A stretch of DNA of 64,000 nucleotides from a bacterium (GTDB lineage Bacteria > Pseudomonadota > Alphaproteobacteria > Caulobacterales > Hyphomonadaceae): the NCBI GenBank assembly GCA_016125045.1, contig WGML01000007.1, positions 186,001-250,000 of the forward strand. Direction: 5' to 3'. A program made the position numbers and the translations under genes. Below, in pieces: positions 35,221 to 46,035 of this stretch; within the stretch, counting starts at the first letter, position 1; every line of letters begins with the position of its first letter. The notes under the pieces were generated by a model. The model saw only the letters and a program-made list of their open reading frames with translations, did no database searches and was not told the origin of the DNA.

Positions 35221-35250
35221 ATTGAGCGTCAAGGCCCGCATCCCATATGA
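35221..35250 (+). promoter_or_regulatory. Candidate sigma-32-type promoter for dnaK
   Basis: ATTGAG, 15 bases, then CCCATATGA resembles the alphaproteobacterial heat-shock pattern CTTGAA / CCYTAT. It lies 140 bases upstream of dnaK. A GC hairpin (35270-35287, seven-base stem, four-base loop) follows and would be part of the leader. Confidence 0.35.
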
Positions 35251-35389
35251 GGCCGGTGTCGATCGGTGAGGCCGGAGGTTTCCGGCCGCCGTTCCAAGCA
35301 ACAACAGGGACCGACTCGATCAGGCGCCGCACCGCGGGCCAAAAGTGCGTCGAGGCGGATCGCCTCTCGGAAAGGGACATTGAAACGCG

Positions 35390-37297
<1,908 letters not shown>

Positions 37298-37404
37298 GCG
37301 AGCCGTGATCGTATGCCTTGCGCGGCCCAGATCCTTCCGGTCAAGCGATGCGGCCCAGCGGTCTTCGCGGTGCCGACTACCGCCTATCTACCGGGTAGCG
37401 AGCC

Positions 37405-38538
37405 ATGAGTGATCGTTGCTTTTACGACGTGCTCGGCGTCGGTCGCGACGCTGACGCCAAGACGCTGAAATCGGCCTACCGCAAGAAGGTCATGGCGCTG
37501 CATCCGGACAGGAATCCCGGCGACAGTGCTGCCGAGGCCGAGTTCAAGCAGGTGACCGAGGCCTACGAAATCCTGTCAGACGGCGAGAAGCGTTCGCTTT
37601 ATGACCGGTTTGGGAAACAGGCGTTCAATGGGTCGGCCGGCCCTAACGGCGCCGGCGCCGCCGGCGGGCATCCGGAAGACATCCTTCGCGACGTGTTCGC
37701 GGAGTTTTTCGGGGCCTCCCGGGCGCAGCGGAGCAACCCTCGTCGCGGGTCCGATCTTCGGTATGACTATGAGATATCTCTGGAAGAGGCGTTCCACGGC
37801 AAGACCGCGGAAGTCTCGGTTCCGAAAACCGAGACCTGCGACGATTGCGAAGGGTCCGGCGCCGCCCCCGGATCAACCCCGGAAACCTGTTCCGGCTGTC
37901 AGGGCTCCGGACGGATGCGGATGCAGCAGGGCTTTTTCACCATGGAGCGCACCTGTTCACGGTGCCAGGGAGCAGGGCAGGTGCTGCGCAATCCATGCCG
38001 GACCTGCTCGGGCCGAGGGCTCGTTCGCCGCGAACGGAAACTGCAGATTCCAATTCCTGCGGGCATTCTCGATGAACAGCGCATCCGCCTTGAAGGCGAG
38101 GGCGAACCCGGCCCCCGCAACGGTCCGCGGGGCGACCTGTACATTTTCGTCATCGTTCGCGAGCACGAGATTTTCGAGCGAGACGGAACCACGCTCTACG
38201 CGCGTGCGCCTGTGCCCGTCTGGACGGCGGCGCTCGGAGGCGAAATCGAGCTTCCGACGATCGATGGCGGCAGAACGCGCGTCACCATCCCGGAGGGCGC
38301 CGAGACCGGCAAACGCCTGCGCCTGCGCGGCAAGGGGATGCCGGATGTCCGCGGCGGCCCGATCGGCGATCTCTATGTCGAAATCTTCGTGGAAACGCCG
38401 CGCGACCTTTCATCGAGGCAACGGGAGCTCATGCGTCAACTGGCGGCGGAAGTCGCTGGCGGAGCGCCCAACGAAGGCGGCGGATTCTTCAAACGCGTGA
38501 AGCGGTTCTTCGACAGCGATGACGGGCGGCCGGGCTGA
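37405..38538 (+). CDS. dnaJ: Chaperone DnaJ (Hsp40)
   Basis: DnaJ stimulates DnaK ATPase and delivers substrates. The 377-residue protein has the J domain (residues 4-70, HPD in ALHPDRNPGD), a short Gly-rich linker, four CxxCxGxG zinc motifs (CDDCEGSG, CSGCQGSG, CSRCQGAG, CRTCSGRG, about 145-220) and the C-terminal substrate-binding region. It is downstream of dnaK on the same strand; no terminator is seen between them. Confidence 0.97.
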   Translation: MSDRCFYDVLGVGRDADAKTLKSAYRKKVMALHPDRNPGDSAAEAEFKQVTEAYEILSDGEKRSLYDRFGKQAFNGSAGPNGAGAAGGHPEDILRDVFAEFFGASRAQRSNPRRGSDLRYDYEISLEEAFHGKTAEVSVPKTETCDDCEGSGAAPGSTPETCSGCQGSGRMRMQQGFFTMERTCSRCQGAGQVLRNPCRTCSGRGLVRRERKLQIPIPAGILDEQRIRLEGEGEPGPRNGPRGDLYIFVIVREHEIFERDGTTLYARAPVPVWTAALGGEIELPTIDGGRTRVTIPEGAETGKRLRLRGKGMPDVRGGPIGDLYVEIFVETPRDLSSRQRELMRQLAAEVAGGAPNEGGGFFKRVKRFFDSDDGRPG

Positions 38539-38565
38539 ACCCCGCATTCGTCGGAGACGGCGCTC

Positions 38566-38796
38566 TTATTCCTCGCCGTCATCCTCGATCTCGCCGGGTT
38601 CCCAGCTCAGGAGATCGCCGGGTTGGCACTGCAGTTCGCGGCAGAGCGCATCAAGCGTTGTGAAGCGGATGGCCTTCGCCTTGCCCGTCTTCAGAATTGA
38701 GAGGTTTGCGAGCGTGATGCCGACCTTGTCGCCCAGTTCGGTGAGCGACATGCGGCGTTCCAGAAGGACGCGATCGAGGGTGACGCGAATGGCCAT
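38566..38796 (-). CDS. XRE/Cro-type HTH regulator (YozG-like)
   Basis: A 76-residue protein that is nearly all one helix-turn-helix of the HTH_26/YozG type: LDRVLLERRMSLTELGDKVGITLANLSILKTGKAKAIRFTTLDALCRELQCQPGDLLSW, with an acidic tail. It lies seven bases downstream of a DUF2975 membrane protein gene; DUF2975-HTH pairs of this kind recur in many bacteria, and the HTH is thought to control the pair. Confidence 0.9.
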   Translation of the reverse strand: MAIRVTLDRVLLERRMSLTELGDKVGITLANLSILKTGKAKAIRFTTLDALCRELQCQPGDLLSWEPGEIEDDGEE

Positions 38797-38803
38797 CAGC
38801 GGT

Positions 38804-39352
38804 TCAGATCGTCATCTTCTGTTCTTCACGCATGCGCGCTCCTTCGTCGAACACCTGCGCCAGAACGACGAGCGTCAATACGGAGAACCACACGGAAAGA
38901 TTGATGTTGAATGCAAATGAAGCTGCGCTTTCCTCGGTTACACCGAAAAGCGCAAGCAGAATCAGGACAAATGCGCTCAGAGCGAGCCTGAAGACCTCCA
39001 TGATTCCGAGCACGGCTGCGATCCTGCGAAAGCGACGGGCGTTTTCCGGAACGAAAGGGTCTCCAGCCACCAGGGTTTCAAACACGCCCCGAAGATAGGC
39101 GCAGATCGCCATCGCCCCGACGCAGAACACTGTGCCGAGCAAGGACCAGAGCGCGAGCCGCCCGGTGTCATGGATCGTGACGCGCTGGAATATGCTGGCG
39201 ATCGGACTCGCCGGATCGAGCTTGGCGATTACAGAGATGATCGCCAGAATCCAGATGAATCCCAGAATCGAGCACGCAGCCACCCAGGCGATGTCGACAA
39301 TCACCTTCAGGAACGACGATATGGATCCCCTGCCGAGCGCTCGCATCCTCAT
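38804..39352 (-). CDS. DUF2975-family membrane protein
   Basis: A 182-residue membrane protein with four predicted helices (SFLKVIVDIAWVAACSILGFIWILAII, LALWSLLGTVFCVGAMAICAYL, IMEVFRLALSAFVLILLALF, VWFSVLTLVVLAQVF), matching DUF2975. FVPENARRFRRIAAVLG is the conserved cytoplasmic motif. The start is placed at ATG 39352, with AGGGA upstream; the frame is open for 60 more codons, but this extension lacks family features. It forms a pair with the downstream HTH gene. Confidence 0.85.
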   Translation of the reverse strand: MRMRALGRGSISSFLKVIVDIAWVAACSILGFIWILAIISVIAKLDPASPIASIFQRVTIHDTGRLALWSLLGTVFCVGAMAICAYLRGVFETLVAGDPFVPENARRFRRIAAVLGIMEVFRLALSAFVLILLALFGVTEESAASFAFNINLSVWFSVLTLVVLAQVFDEGARMREEQKMTI

Positions 39353-39569
39353 GGCGTATCTGTTCCCTAGCGAAGGCCCACCGGCTCCGCCGGCTTCGCC
39401 ATTCAACTCCTGTGCCTTGCTGCGTCGGCGGGCGTTCTGGACGAGGGCGGTCCACGCCGCTACAGCCCGACGCTGAAGGCGACAATAGGTAGTCGGCTCT
39501 GGCGCGTCCATACATACGATCCGGCGACCCATAACCCGATTGCGAAGCGGTCGTCAGAGGAGAAGGCCA

Positions 39570-40214
39570 ATGTCGGAGTCCAGCCAGTCGGCGCCCCGCC
39601 TGATCAGGCCGCTTGCGCGCGGACGCATCGTCGCGGCGACCCACAATCCGGGCAAGCTTCGAGAGCTCGATGACCTGATGCGGCCGCTCGGCTTTGAGCC
39701 GGTGTCCGCGCAGTCGCTCGGAGTGGCGGAGCCGGAAGAAACCGGCGACACGTTCGTTGCGAATGCGGAGCTGAAGGCGCTTGCGTCAGCGCGCGCGACT
39801 GGGCTTGTGGCGCTCGCGGACGATTCAGGCCTCGCTGTCGATGAACTGGCGGGCGCGCCGGGGATCTTCTCCGCCCGATGGGCCGGGCCGACGCGGAATT
39901 TCGCCGAGGCCATGCAAAAGGTCGAAGACGCACTCAACGCCGCGATGGTGGACCGGGATCGCCCGGTTTCGCGCGGGGCGGAGTTTGTGTCGGTGCTCTG
40001 TCTCGCCTGGCCCGATGGAGCGACGCAGAGCTTTGAGGGCCGCATTCGGGGCGAGCTTATCTGGCCGCCGCGGGGAGATCGCGGCTTCGGGTATGACCCG
40101 ATGTTCGTGGCCGACGGCGAAACGGAGACTTTCGGAGAGATGGACCCGGCGAGGAAACATGCGATGAGTCACCGCGCACGGGCGTTCGCGCAGCTGGTCG
40201 CGGCGCTCGAATGA
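39570..40214 (+). CDS. rdgB: RdgB/HAM1-type XTP/dITP pyrophosphatase
   Basis: RdgB hydrolyses deaminated purine nucleotides (ITP, dITP, XTP) to stop their incorporation. The 214-residue protein carries [62 protein letters not shown] and [22 protein letters not shown] precedes the ATG at 39570. The stop overlaps the hemW start (ATGA), the usual alphaproteobacterial rdgB-hemW pair. Confidence 0.96.
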   Translation: MSESSQSAPRLIRPLARGRIVAATHNPGKLRELDDLMRPLGFEPVSAQSLGVAEPEETGDTFVANAELKALASARATGLVALADDSGLAVDELAGAPGIFSARWAGPTRNFAEAMQKVEDALNAAMVDRDRPVSRGAEFVSVLCLAWPDGATQSFEGRIRGELIWPPRGDRGFGYDPMFVADGETETFGEMDPARKHAMSHRARAFAQLVAALE

Positions 40215-41371
40215 CGCCGGAAGCCCGAGGATTCGGAATCTACATCCACTGGCCCTATTGCTCGCGCATCTGTCCCTATTGCGATTTCAATGTGTTTGTC
40301 GCGCGCCGGGGCGAGCAGGAGCCGCTTATTGATGCGGTTCGAGCGGATCTCCGGGGGTGGCGTGAACGGACAGGTCCGCGGGCGGTGCGGTCCTTGTTTC
40401 TGGGCGGGGGCACGCCATCACTTCTGCACGCACACCAGGTTCGGGCGCTGATAGAAGATGTCGATCGGCTGTGGGGGTTCGAGCCGGAGCCAGAGATCAC
40501 GCTTGAAGCCAATCCCGACGAGCGTGGCCGCCTCGCCGATTTCGCCTCGGCGGGCGTCGGGCGGCTGTCGCTCGGGGTTCAGGCGCTCGATGATGAACGG
40601 TTGTCGTTTCTTGGCCGCACGCATTCAGCCCATGACGCCCGCGCCGCGTTTGATCTCGCGCGATCTGCGTTTCGATCCATTTCAGTGGACTTGATTTATG
40701 GCGGCCCGGTTTCCGTGCGCGGCGGCGGCGCCAGTGCTGAGGCTTGGACGCGCGAACTCCGAGACGCCATCAGGCTGGGGCCGGATCATCTGTCGCTTTA
40801 CCAGCTGACCGTGGAGCCCGGCGCAGCTTTTGCGCGGGAAGTGCGGAAGGGCAAATGGCGGCCCCTCGATGATGACGCGGCCGCAGACCTGTATGACGTC
40901 ACCGAGGACGTCTGCAGCGCCGCGGGATTTGCGGGATACGAGATCTCGAACCACGCCCGCAGCCCGTCCCATATCTCCAGGCACAACAGGGTCTATTGGC
41001 GGTCGGGGGACTGGGCCGGCGTGGGGCCGGGTGCACACGGCCGGTTGACGAGCGAAGGTGTGCGGCGTGCAACAGAAGCGCCCGACCGGCCGGCGGACTA
41101 TGTCGCGGCCGTGAATACGACAGGCTGGGGCGCCGCCGTGGCCGAGCCGCTCACCACCCTCGACATCGCCCGGGAGCGCGTGGCCATGGGGCTCCGCTTG
41201 CTGGAGGGTCTGCCCGCCACCGATGTCGAAGAGCTCGGTCTGTCGTTCGATACGGCCGGGTTGAAACGGTCTCTGGATGCGGGATGGCTGACCGAGACGC
41301 CCGTCGGGGTTCGTCTGACAAGGTCCGGCAGACTGGTGGCGGATCACGTCGCGGGACTGATCTCGCCATGA
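40211..41371 (+). CDS. hemW: HemW, radical-SAM heme chaperone (formerly HemN-like)
   Basis: HemW binds heme and inserts it into target proteins; the family was long misannotated as coproporphyrinogen dehydrogenase. The 386-residue protein has the radical SAM motif [10 protein letters not shown] (CxxxCxxCxF, one cysteine fewer than true HemN), [32 protein letters not shown] and the C-terminal HemN domain with [20 protein letters not shown]. Overlaps rdgB by four bases. Confidence 0.94.
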   Translation: MTPEARGFGIYIHWPYCSRICPYCDFNVFVARRGEQEPLIDAVRADLRGWRERTGPRAVRSLFLGGGTPSLLHAHQVRALIEDVDRLWGFEPEPEITLEANPDERGRLADFASAGVGRLSLGVQALDDERLSFLGRTHSAHDARAAFDLARSAFRSISVDLIYGGPVSVRGGGASAEAWTRELRDAIRLGPDHLSLYQLTVEPGAAFAREVRKGKWRPLDDDAAADLYDVTEDVCSAAGFAGYEISNHARSPSHISRHNRVYWRSGDWAGVGPGAHGRLTSEGVRRATEAPDRPADYVAAVNTTGWGAAVAEPLTTLDIARERVAMGLRLLEGLPATDVEELGLSFDTAGLKRSLDAGWLTETPVGVRLTRSGRLVADHVAGLISP

Positions 41372-41381
41372 CCGCCGCTGG

Positions 41382-42713
41382 TCAGGAACCGGGCGTGAAC
41401 GCTTTCACCGCCGGCGACACCACGCGGATGGAGCCCTGTTCGCCCAATTGAAGCACGGCGAGGCCCCGGTCGAGGCCGCCGTCGGATTCAAACCTGAACA
41501 GGCCGTTCACGCCGACGAATCCCTCCCGCCGCTCCACAACCGAACGATCCAGCTGCCCGTTGCGCGCGAGCGCCGCAACCAGCGCGCCGGCGTCATAGCC
41601 GAAGCTTGCAAGGCGCGGAGCGGCCTCGCCGAAAGCTGAGCGGTAGCGTGTTTCGAAGTCGGAGACCGATTGCGGATCGGGCGCCGCGAACGCGCCGCCG
41701 AAGAGCGAGGGCTCGCGCCACACTTCCGGGTCGTTCCATGCCCCGGTGCCGAGGAATTTCACCTGGCGCACATTGACGTCAAAATAGGGCAGCAGCGGCG
41801 CCACGGTGCGAAGCTGCACACCACGCTCCGGGATGAGCACCGCAACCTGGCCCGGATAGGCTTTGTTTTCCTGCCGGACCACAGCGGCGAGCCGCTTGGC
41901 GGCGTCGAGAGGGGCCGTATCGCCCGCGCGATAGTATTCGACCGAGATCACGAGCGCTCCACGACGGCCGGCTTCCTCGCGCAGCGCCGATTCCACGGCG
42001 CGCCCGTAGGTCGAGTTTGGACCAAACATCGCAAACCGGGTGACGCCCTCGGAGGCCGCCCAGTCCACGATTCGTCGGACTTCCGATTTCGGTGTGAGCG
42101 ACATCAGATAGGCGCCCTGGCCGAGCGCCGCTTCGTCGGTGGAGAAAGCAAAGACCGGCGCGCGCGCTTCGGCTGCCTCAGCCGCGACCGGTGCGACATG
42201 TGGCGCGAAGAGCGGGCCCACGACCGCGATGGCTCCCTCGCGAACGGCCTCTTGAGCGGCTTCGGCCGCCGCCTGTATTTCGCTGCGGGTGTCCTTAGGA
42301 ATCAACACAACGTCGCCTGCGCCGCCGTCGAAGAGAGCGAGCTGGATGGCGTTGAAAAGGCCGGATGCTTCGCGGCGAACTGCGGCGTCCGAGCTGGAGA
42401 AGGGCAGCAACACCGCGACCCGCTTCAGTGCGGCGGCTTCGTTCGGGGCGACATGCCGTGGAATATAAGCCTCCGGGCGACTAGCGAACGGGTTCATGAA
42501 GCCGCTGTCTCGCGGTTGCGGCGCGTCCGGCCGATCCGGGCGGCTTGGCTCCGGGCGCTCTGCGCCGCTATAGGTAGGAGTGGTCGGCCGCGTCGGTCCG
42601 CCGACGCACCCCGAAGCGATGAGCAGCGCGGCGCCCAGCAACACGACAAGGCGCTTGCCGGAACCATGTCGCGCCGGGGTCTGGGAAAGGGCGGCGGGGC
42701 CTGGAGATGTCAT
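41382..42713 (-). CDS. Penicillin-binding protein activator / LpoA-type lipoprotein
   Basis: A 443-residue predicted lipoprotein: N-terminal signal LVVLLGAALLIASGC with a lipobox, a Pro/Arg-rich linker, then a type I periplasmic-binding (Peripla_BP_6) domain from about 95, beginning VAVLLPFSSSDAAVRREASGLFNAIQLALFD. This is the C-terminal domain of E. coli LpoA, an activator of PBP1a; the N-terminal TPR part of LpoA is absent, as in alphaproteobacterial homologues. It is divergent from rsmI, as lpoA is in enterics. The start is ATG 42713 with GGAG upstream. Confidence 0.88.
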   Translation of the reverse strand: MTSPGPAALSQTPARHGSGKRLVVLLGAALLIASGCVGGPTRPTTPTYSGAERPEPSRPDRPDAPQPRDSGFMNPFASRPEAYIPRHVAPNEAAALKRVAVLLPFSSSDAAVRREASGLFNAIQLALFDGGAGDVVLIPKDTRSEIQAAAEAAQEAVREGAIAVVGPLFAPHVAPVAAEAAEARAPVFAFSTDEAALGQGAYLMSLTPKSEVRRIVDWAASEGVTRFAMFGPNSTYGRAVESALREEAGRRGALVISVEYYRAGDTAPLDAAKRLAAVVRQENKAYPGQVAVLIPERGVQLRTVAPLLPYFDVNVRQVKFLGTGAWNDPEVWREPSLFGGAFAAPDPQSVSDFETRYRSAFGEAAPRLASFGYDAGALVAALARNGQLDRSVVERREGFVGVNGLFRFESDGGLDRGLAVLQLGEQGSIRVVSPAVKAFTPGS

Positions 42714-42769
42714 CAACGTCCACTCCTCATCGGTTCCGTAAGCGCCCCCGCAGGCCCCCGGGGGAGGCT

Positions 42770-43705
42770 ATGTCGCCTGTTCCCCGGACGCAATCAGACG
42801 CGCCCGAGGAACCTCACACAGGCGGACTGATCCGCCGCAATCCAGATCTCGAACCAGGGCTCTACGTGGTTTCGACCCCAATCGGCAATCTTCGCGATAT
42901 CACGCTGCGTGCGCTCGATACGTTGGCTTCGGTAGACGTCATCTACGCCGAGGACACCCGCGTTTCCCAGAAACTGCTTTCTGCGTTCGGAGTGTCGGCG
43001 CCGATGCGGCCCTATCATGACCATAACGGGGCGGAGGTGCGCCCACGTCTGTTGGCGGATCTCGAAGGCGGCGCCCGAGTCGCCCTGATCAGCGACGCTG
43101 GGACTCCGCTTGTTTCCGATCCCGGTTATCGGCTGATCCGGGAAGCCGCGGCGCTTGGAGTCCGCGTTGTTCCGGTGCCGGGCGCGAGCGCACCGCTCGC
43201 CGCGCTCGCGGTTTCGGGGCTTGCGACCGACCGTTTCCTGTTTGCGGGCTTCCCGCCGCCGCGTTCGTCGGCCCGACGCACGATGCTCGCTGAGCTTGCC
43301 GAGACGAATGCGACGCTGATCTTCTTTGAGGGGCCCTCGCGTCTCGCCGAAGCCCTCGCTGACATGCTCGCCGTGTTCGGCGAGCGCGAGGCGGTGATCG
43401 CCCGGGAGCTCACCAAGACGTTCGAGGAGGTGCGGCGGGCTCCGCTGAGCGAGCTGTCGCGCTTCTATGCCGAGGCCGAGGCTCCGCCCCGTGGCGAGAT
43501 CGTCGTGCTGATCGGGCCGCCGGTCGCCGTCGTCGCCCTCGACACAACAGCGATCGACGCCGCCATCTTGGCTTGCGATCCCAAGCGACCCCTGAAGGAA
43601 GTCGCCGAAGAGGTGGCTCATCGATTCGGACTGAAGCGCCGGGATGTGTACGCGCGGGCGCTGGTGCTGCGGGACAGGGGGAAACATGGCGCTCTCGCCG
43701 ACTGA
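42770..43705 (+). CDS. rsmI: 16S rRNA (cytidine-2'-O)-methyltransferase RsmI
   Basis: RsmI methylates C1402 of 16S rRNA at the ribose. The 311-residue protein has the tetrapyrrole-methylase-like fold with LYVVSTPIGNLRDITLRALDTL, YAEDTRVSQKLL, ALISDAGTPLVSDPGYRLIREA and VVPVPGASAPLAAL. The GGAGG before the ATG is only two bases away, unusually close; an in-frame start at 42707 exists. It overlaps yraN by 20 bases. Confidence 0.96.
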   Translation: MSPVPRTQSDAPEEPHTGGLIRRNPDLEPGLYVVSTPIGNLRDITLRALDTLASVDVIYAEDTRVSQKLLSAFGVSAPMRPYHDHNGAEVRPRLLADLEGGARVALISDAGTPLVSDPGYRLIREAAALGVRVVPVPGASAPLAALAVSGLATDRFLFAGFPPPRSSARRTMLAELAETNATLIFFEGPSRLAEALADMLAVFGEREAVIARELTKTFEEVRRAPLSELSRFYAEAEAPPRGEIVVLIGPPVAVVALDTTAIDAAILACDPKRPLKEVAEEVAHRFGLKRRDVYARALVLRDRGKHGALAD

Positions 43706-44060
43706 GCGACGCCGCCTGGAGCGGGGCGGCAGACGGGCGGAGCGGATTGCGGCGTTCTGGCTGGTGCTGAAGGGCTACCGAATACTCGCCTCCCGCGCAC
43801 GCACGCCTGTCGGCGAACTCGATCTCGTGGCCCGACGCGGCCGGCTGCTCGTCTTCGCGGAAGTAAAGGCGCGCCCGACCCTTGAGGCGGCGCTCTCGGG
43901 CGTCACGCCTACCTCCCGCCGGCGCATTGAGCAGGCGGCGCTCCTCTGGGCGTCCCGGCGGACGGACCTTGCAGGCTGCGACTGGCGGTTCGACGTCATC
44001 GCGGTGATACCCGGGCGGCCCCCCCACCATCTGCGTGACGCATGGCGACCGGAAGCCTGA
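43686..44060 (+). CDS. yraN: UPF0102 (YraN) family protein
   Basis: A 124-residue protein with a restriction-endonuclease-like PD-(D/E)xK core: GELDLVARRGRLLVFAEVKARPT contains the E-L-D and E-V-K residues. The family (YraN) is very widespread but its function is not established; it has been proposed to act on Holliday junctions or other DNA structures. It starts within rsmI, so the two are translationally coupled. Confidence 0.92.
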   Translation: MALSPTERRRLERGGRRAERIAAFWLVLKGYRILASRARTPVGELDLVARRGRLLVFAEVKARPTLEAALSGVTPTSRRRIEQAALLWASRRTDLAGCDWRFDVIAVIPGRPPHHLRDAWRPEA

Positions 44061-44132
44061 AGCGCTTGTCCGCCCCGAAATCGCCGCACCTTGGTGATAG
44101 GCGGCCGCTCGTGGTTCAGGAGTTCTTTGCTT

Positions 44133-44921
44133 ATGATTCGTCGTGTTCTGCCTGCATTGCTCGCCGCCTCGGCTCTGACCGCGTGCGCGGTCGTTCAGGA
44201 AAAGACGCTTGGCGAGAGTTTCGATGAGGCGTCTGCGTCCAATCAGATCAAGTCGCGGCTGATCGCGGCCGGCGCGAGCCGGTTCGCGGAAGTGGACGTT
44301 GAGGTCGCCCAACGCTTCGTCCTCCTCTCCGGCAGGGTGCCGACCCCGGAGGATCGTATGGAGGCGGAGCGCATCGCCTGGACGGTCACGACGATCGACG
44401 AGGTTGCAAACGAGCTGATCGTGGGCCCGCGCGACATCGGGCGAGAATTCAATGATGAGTGGATCACGGCGAGAGTACGGTCTCGCCTCGTCGGGGACGC
44501 GGAGATCAAAGGGGTCAACTATAATATCGAGACGTTCGCCGGCGTCGTTTATCTGCTCGGGCTCGCGCAGTCGGAGGACGAGCTGCGGCGCGCCGCTGAA
44601 CACGCAAGCATGGTCAAGGGTGTTCAGCGGGTGGTGTCCTACGTGAAGATGCGGGACCGCAGCCCCTCTCCCGCGACGGTCGCGCCGCCTGACCTTCAGC
44701 CCGTCCAGCGCGGGACGTACTCCGACCCCTATGAGGAGCCGGTGGTGACACCCGCGCCGACCCCCGCCGTAGTCGCGAGCGAATTGTCCGCGCCGTCTCC
44801 GACCGCCGCGCCAGCGCCTTCTTCCGCGCCCACAAGTGTGGCGCCAACAGGTGGCGGCCCGACGGACCTTCGGCCCCGCAACCCGGACAATGATCTGGTC
44901 GCGACGCCAAGACAGCGATAG
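44133..44921 (+). CDS. BON-domain lipoprotein (DolP/YraP-like)
   Basis: A 262-residue lipoprotein: signal LPALLAASALTAC (Cys 18), two BON domains (about 33-105 and 112-180), then a long Pro/Ala/Thr-rich tail. E. coli DolP (YraP) is an outer-membrane lipoprotein that helps envelope integrity and BAM function, and in E. coli it lies in the same rsmI-lpoA-yraN cluster, which supports the assignment. The disordered tail of ~80 residues is not part of DolP. Confidence 0.87.
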   Translation: MIRRVLPALLAASALTACAVVQEKTLGESFDEASASNQIKSRLIAAGASRFAEVDVEVAQRFVLLSGRVPTPEDRMEAERIAWTVTTIDEVANELIVGPRDIGREFNDEWITARVRSRLVGDAEIKGVNYNIETFAGVVYLLGLAQSEDELRRAAEHASMVKGVQRVVSYVKMRDRSPSPATVAPPDLQPVQRGTYSDPYEEPVVTPAPTPAVVASELSAPSPTAAPAPSSAPTSVAPTGGGPTDLRPRNPDNDLVATPRQR

Positions 44922-44986
44922 ACGGGGGAAGACGGCGGGCCGCTCAAGGGTCTTCGGCGCGCGATTGATTCTGGACGGGCGGAACT

Positions 44987-45952
44987 ATGGCGTCATCAAA
45001 ACCCTTGCGTGTCGCGGTTCAGATGGACCCGATCGAATCCGCGAGGCCGCTCACCGACACCAGCCTGATGATGATCGAGGAAGCGCAGACGCGCGGTATG
45101 TCCGTCTATACTTATGGACCGCACCAGCTCGTCTATGACGCCGGCGAGATCTGGGCGACCGCGCGGCCAGCGAAGGTGGACACGTCGCGCACACCTCACG
45201 TCGAACAGGGGGAGGCAACGCGTCTCGATCTGCGCGCCGACGTCGATGTGGTGCTCATGCGGCAGGACCCGCCCTTCGACATGGCCTACCTGACGGCGGC
45301 CCATCTTCTGTCGTTCTTGGTGGCGGACACGCTTGTCGTGAACGATCCGCTGGGCGTCGGCTCGAGCCCGGAGAAGGTGTTTCCGCTGATGTTTCCGGAT
45401 TTGCAGCCGCCGACTCTGGTGAGCCGGGACCCGGAGGCGTTTCACGAGTTCCGCCGGCGGCATTCGGAGATCGTGATCAAGCCGCTTTATGGTCATGGCG
45501 GCGCGGGGGTGCTTCGCGTAAAGCCGGATGACGGCAACTTCCCCGCGTTTCTTGAGCTTTTCTCCGGTGCGGGCCGCGAGCCGTTCATCGGTCAGGCCTT
45601 CCTTCCCGCGATTGCCGAGGGCGACAAGCGAATCATTCTCGTCGACGGCGACCCCGTGGGGGCGATCAACCGGCGACCGCAACAGGGCGGCATCCGCTCC
45701 AACATGGCTGTGGGCGGGGCGGCAGAAGCCACCGAACTTTCCGCCGCGGAGATTGAAATCTGCCGCCGCATCGCGCCCGAGCTCAAGCGTCGTGGATTGT
45801 TGTTTGTCGGAATCGACGTCATCGGCGGCCGCATGACGGAGATCAACGTCACGTCCCCGACCGGGGCCCGCGCTATCAAGCGGCTCACGGGTGCAGACCC
45901 GGTTGCGCGCATGTGGGATGCGGTGGAAGCAAGATTGGCCGGGCGCAGCTAG
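44987..45952 (+). CDS. gshB: Glutathione synthetase
   Basis: GshB joins glycine to gamma-glutamylcysteine, giving glutathione. The 321-residue protein starts LRVAVQMDPIESARPLTDTSLMMIEEAQTRG, has RQDPPFDMAYLTAAHLL, the ATP-grasp core VIKPLYGHGGAGVLRV and INRRPQQGGIRSNMAVGG, and ends with EINVTSPTGARAIKRLTG. It is a complete ATP-grasp enzyme of usual size. Confidence 0.97.
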   Translation: MASSKPLRVAVQMDPIESARPLTDTSLMMIEEAQTRGMSVYTYGPHQLVYDAGEIWATARPAKVDTSRTPHVEQGEATRLDLRADVDVVLMRQDPPFDMAYLTAAHLLSFLVADTLVVNDPLGVGSSPEKVFPLMFPDLQPPTLVSRDPEAFHEFRRRHSEIVIKPLYGHGGAGVLRVKPDDGNFPAFLELFSGAGREPFIGQAFLPAIAEGDKRIILVDGDPVGAINRRPQQGGIRSNMAVGGAAEATELSAAEIEICRRIAPELKRRGLLFVGIDVIGGRMTEINVTSPTGARAIKRLTGADPVARMWDAVEARLAGRS

Positions 45953-45994
45953 GCCAACCCCGCATTTTGTTCTTCTAATGTTCTAGGGATCGTG

Positions 45995-46002
45995 TTAACC
46001 AT
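45995..46002 (+). promoter_or_regulatory. CtrA-type half-site TTAACCAT
   Basis: TTAACCAT lies 34 bases before the comM start, in an 83-base gap after gshB. It matches the half-site used by the cell-cycle regulator CtrA in Caulobacter relatives. A single 8-mer is weak evidence; no second TTAA is found at the usual spacing. Confidence 0.3.
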
Positions 46003-46035
46003 TCGCCATTGCCGGACAGTGCCGGGGGGTTCGAG

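Noticed and set aside
40211..41371. Oxygen-independent coproporphyrinogen III dehydrogenase (HemN)
   Set aside because: The radical-SAM motif lacks the extra cysteine of HemN and the gene pairs with rdgB, both typical of HemW.
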